A DNA stretch of 64,000 nucleotides, taken from Euglena gracilis. Its lineage: Eukaryota > Euglenida > Euglenophyceae > Euglenales. Shown here piece by piece: positions 60,880-64,000 of this stretch. The notes below the pieces were generated by a model, which saw nothing but the letters and a program-made list of their open reading frames with translations, ran no database searches and was not told where the DNA came from. The translations under genes were made by a program, and so were the position numbers. Where the stretch lies: contig CP154954.1 of the NCBI GenBank assembly GCA_039621445.1, positions 12,704,716 to 12,768,715 on the forward strand. Reading direction: 5' to 3'. Each line of letters opens with the position of its first letter. The stretch's first letter is position 1.

Positions 60880-63363
60880 TAAGCATTTCTGAGGCGATAT
60901 TACAACAAATGTTTCTGTTCTCGTTGGTTGCAGCCATTTCTGGGTGGATGTTCCTGGTCAGCACAGGAAGGCCAGTCAGCACAGGCATTGTTGCAATTGC
61001 GGATAATTACGGATGATCACCGACAACAACGAATGGTGTCCCATGCTCTGATGATCATCTGAGGAGCACTTCTCAATAGGGATGCGAGGCTTGCGGCTGT
61101 CACTCAGTCTCCGCTAAGTCGCCGTGCCCTGGTTGCTATTGCCCGTGCCCCCGCCAGGTGTAAATACCATCCTCTCATGACCCATATCTGTTCGCTCCCC
61201 ACTTTGTTTTACAAGGTGTCTCTCGCATTCCAAGCAGGGCGTCGCTTAAGCTGAAGGGCACCTCCCATCGATGAGTTTATCATTTATTTTGCAGTTGCAG
61301 AAGGAAGGCTGGATGGTAACGAATTTTTTTAGCTTTTGAGGGGCAAACAGACCAAAAAGGCGCAAAAAACGGGCCGGGAAAAAGTGCTGGCTAGCGCAAT
61401 ATTTGCGTCGTTTTTTTTCATCCTTGGCTTTTCACGTGTATTTTTTGCACTATCGATTTTTTTCCTACCCAGTTCGACACCAGCAGTTCATTCATCCCAA
61501 AATTTCCAGCCGCACCTCCCCATGGAGCAGTGGGGGGACGACGCCCTGTTTCCAAATTTCTGTTCTTGTAAGCTTCAGCTGCTTTGGCGATGCTTAGGTC
61601 TTCCTGCCTGCAATACACCAAAAAATGCAGCTGTCGGAATGTGTCCCGGAGGGGGGGGGTCGTCTTGACGGAACCACCGGAATGCGTACCGCATCCCAGG
61701 GAATATGTGTTATATTTGTTACGTGATAGGATACCCTCAGTCAATGTTCGATTTCTAACTGAGTTTTATGTTTTTCGATGTGATCATTTTTGGACATTTG
61801 TAAACTCTTTCCTTCACACATTTGCACACACATCCGGGATTCCCCCAAATGGTTTGCTTTTTTATTCCTCGGTTTTGTATGAGTTACATCCTATTTCGCT
61901 GGGCTCCAGATTAGCTTTACCTTCACATTTTAGTCTCCTCTTTCATTTGTACCGCACCGATACACCACCACGCCACAGTTTAGGTTGGCACTCCCTGGCC
62001 CCTCAAACCACAAGAGTTAATTGCCTTTGAAGACCTGCCTTTGAAGACAGTCAAATGCACTCACCGCTGCCGTCCCAGCAGGTGCCTTGCGTGAACAACA
62101 GTTAGTTCCTGTTGTGCTGCTGCTGCTGACCGGTTTCTGGATCCATTCAGTCGTCAGAAACGCAGCAATGGAGCACTGGAACACTTTCTGCACAAACACT
62201 CTCGCCGAAAAAAGCAGCGTTCCTGGTTGACAAAATGTAGCTTCGGTGTCGTGTGTGTTTCTGTGGTCGATTCACAAATCATGTCAGTTGAAGACCTTGT
62301 GAAACCGAAGATTTGCTGAAATGGTGTGCCACGACCTCCCCCAGTGTTGTCGTGAATTTTTGGCATTGTGCAAGATTGCAACAAAATGGCCAACAGTTGC
62401 TAAAGTGGACAGAAATGGAAAACTGGTCAAAAAATGACCTCAAACGGTCAAAAATGGCCAAAGTCATGAAATTTGTTTCAGAATGGACAGAAAATCCAGG
62501 TGCTTGCCACCCCTCCTTTTTGTACTGGATGTTCCAGGCCACCCCCCTCCCCTCTTCAGACTGATGGGAGGTCTGGGTTTTTTTTTGTTCTCCGGCTCTT
62601 TGCGCCGGACCACAGTGAACTTAAATGCGCAATTTGTCATGTGCATTTAAGCATATTTTCTGGCGCTTTTTTTCCCAGAGGGAGTCCAACCCCCCTCCAG
62701 GGTGTGTCTTAACCAGTCCCCCCCCCTGCCCGCCCATTTCATAACCTGGTCGACACCCCCAACTGGTCAGAGACAGAAATGTTTTAGCGACCGCCTCCCT
62801 GGTCGGCGACGAATATCCATGGTTCAACAACTATGAATGTTCGTCTCTGACCAGGGAGGCAGACCGGGGGTGGGAGGTTGTTGGGTGTTGTGAAAACGTT
62901 GAGACCAGCCTGGACGCCAATGAACAGTGCAACCCCCTTCCTAGCGATCAGACTCCCCCATAAGGGTTCGCAGTACAACCCTGGGGGGGGGGTCGACTGC
63001 AGCTAGTCTAATTTGGCTTGGACCCGCTGGGGAGGGTCCCGCTTACAGGCTAGGTGGTGGTTTTTTGAGACCAGCACAAAGCACCGGAAATTTTTTTACC
63101 CCCAAACCCTGCCAAAAATGCCCGTTCTGCGTTTTTTAGGTTTTTTTTTGGAACAGAACCAGCCAAATAAAAAGCACACACGAAAAACCAATTTGCTCCT
63201 GGGGGGGCAGCTGGTTGTGGTGAGTTTTCCAGTCCGGGAGGGCCTGCGGGACCCGGATCTCGGACCTCCCAGGAGAGAGGGATCCAGCTAGTGGCTTCTC
63301 TAGTGGCTGTTTTTCGGACCCCCCCTCGGGATCCCAAGGCAGAGTCTGGCCCTGGTAATGCAG

Positions 63364-63493
<130 letters not shown>

Positions 63494-63535
63494 AGTTTGC
63501 GTGTGTTTTCGTGTCTGTCCAGGGGCAGGGAGATA

Positions 63536-63614
63536 TTCCGGTCCGGAATAAACGGAATAAACCGGAATAGCGAAAACCGGAATAAACCGGAATAAGCCGG
63601 AATAACCAGAATAA
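63536..63614. repeat. CCGGAATAA tandem array
   Basis: About seven units of 9-11 bp (ccggaataaa) follow the TG tract in U3. U1 and U2 lack it at the same position. Confidence 0.9.
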
Positions 63615-63958
63615 AAGTGCCAGCCAATGGCTTGAAAATTCTGCAAGACACAAAGACAATGAAGGTGAAGTTTGATATATTTTCAGGTTTCAAAGTCACA
63701 AGAGCAACAGAAGAACGCAAGCGTAGCGCAATCGGCACTTGATAGCAGGAGCACACCTCCACTTTGCCTCTTTCTCCCCCTGGTTGAATACATTTTTTGT
63801 TTGGATTTTCTCCCCATTTGTGGGGTTGTACTTAGTGAATGTTTGTCCCTGACTTCTTTCCAAAGGGACATGAACTAGGACAATATCAAAGCTGATTTTT
63901 TGGGGGCAGGGATCCATTTGGACAAAGTGAATCATCCTTCAATCAGGGGGTAATAACA

Positions 63959-64000
63959 CTTTTAGGCAGCCTAATTCGGCATTGAGGTTTTGATTCTTGC
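63959..64000. mobile_element. Left end of a second CTTAAGCGGCC-type transposon, cut by the window edge
   Basis: The sequence cttttaggcagcctaattcg, then gaggttttgat, aligns with the first 42 bases of the element at 45519. Only the end is visible. Confidence 0.6.

Overview
This window looks like intergenic nuclear DNA from a eukaryote with a large, repeat-rich genome. It has long CT, TG, AT and trinucleotide microsatellites and hundreds of C or G homopolymer runs (up to about 30 C near 33130). At least a dozen non-autonomous DNA transposons are present, some nested, plus large segmental duplications. I found no rRNA, no tRNA, no recognisable conserved protein and no bacterial operon structure. 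The lineage cannot be fixed from the sequence. A large-genome alga or other protist fits the texture, but that is only an impression.

Layout. (1) 1-3250: GC-rich DNA with a proline-rich minus-strand open frame (616-2916). A tRNA-like primer-binding site (2505-2522) suggests the 5' part of an LTR retrotransposon. A 313-bp hAT-type MITE (318-630) interrupts the frame and supplies its stop codon. (2) 4.1-27.45 kb: unit U1 of a head-to-tail segmental duplication. Inside it a 3.8-kb block is triplicated (C1 13312-17120, C2 17121-21001, C3 21002-24480) at very high identity. (3) 27.45-37.85 kb: a spacer holding a 3.6-kb foldback composite (about 31265-34905), a minisatellite and several MITEs. (4) 37.85-57.67 kb: unit U2, colinear with U1 but more diverged and carrying two local inversions. 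(5) 57.67-58.7 kb: a third foldback-arm copy split by a 531-bp hAT MITE, then short telomere-like repeats. (6) 58.7-64.0 kb: unit U3, cut by the window edge.

Main result. Aligning U1, U2, U3 and C1-C3 by eye makes the window a natural record of insertion. Several elements have both a filled site with a precise target-site duplication and an empty paralogous site within the same 64 kb. Target preferences fall into distinct classes: 8 bp with CAG...CTG ends (hAT-like), TA (Tc1/mariner-like or unassigned, with CGTACG-centred ends), TTAA (piggyBac-like), and 5 bp TTGCA for a 1.1-kb element with CTTAAGCGGCC ends. Many elements have opposing C-run/G-run arms and a GCGCC-type hairpin core.

Coding content is minimal. 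Apart from the proline-rich frame, open frames are created by microsatellites or GC-rich element arms, or are not kept between paralogous units. All identities and boundaries were read by eye; boundaries without a target-site duplication are approximate.
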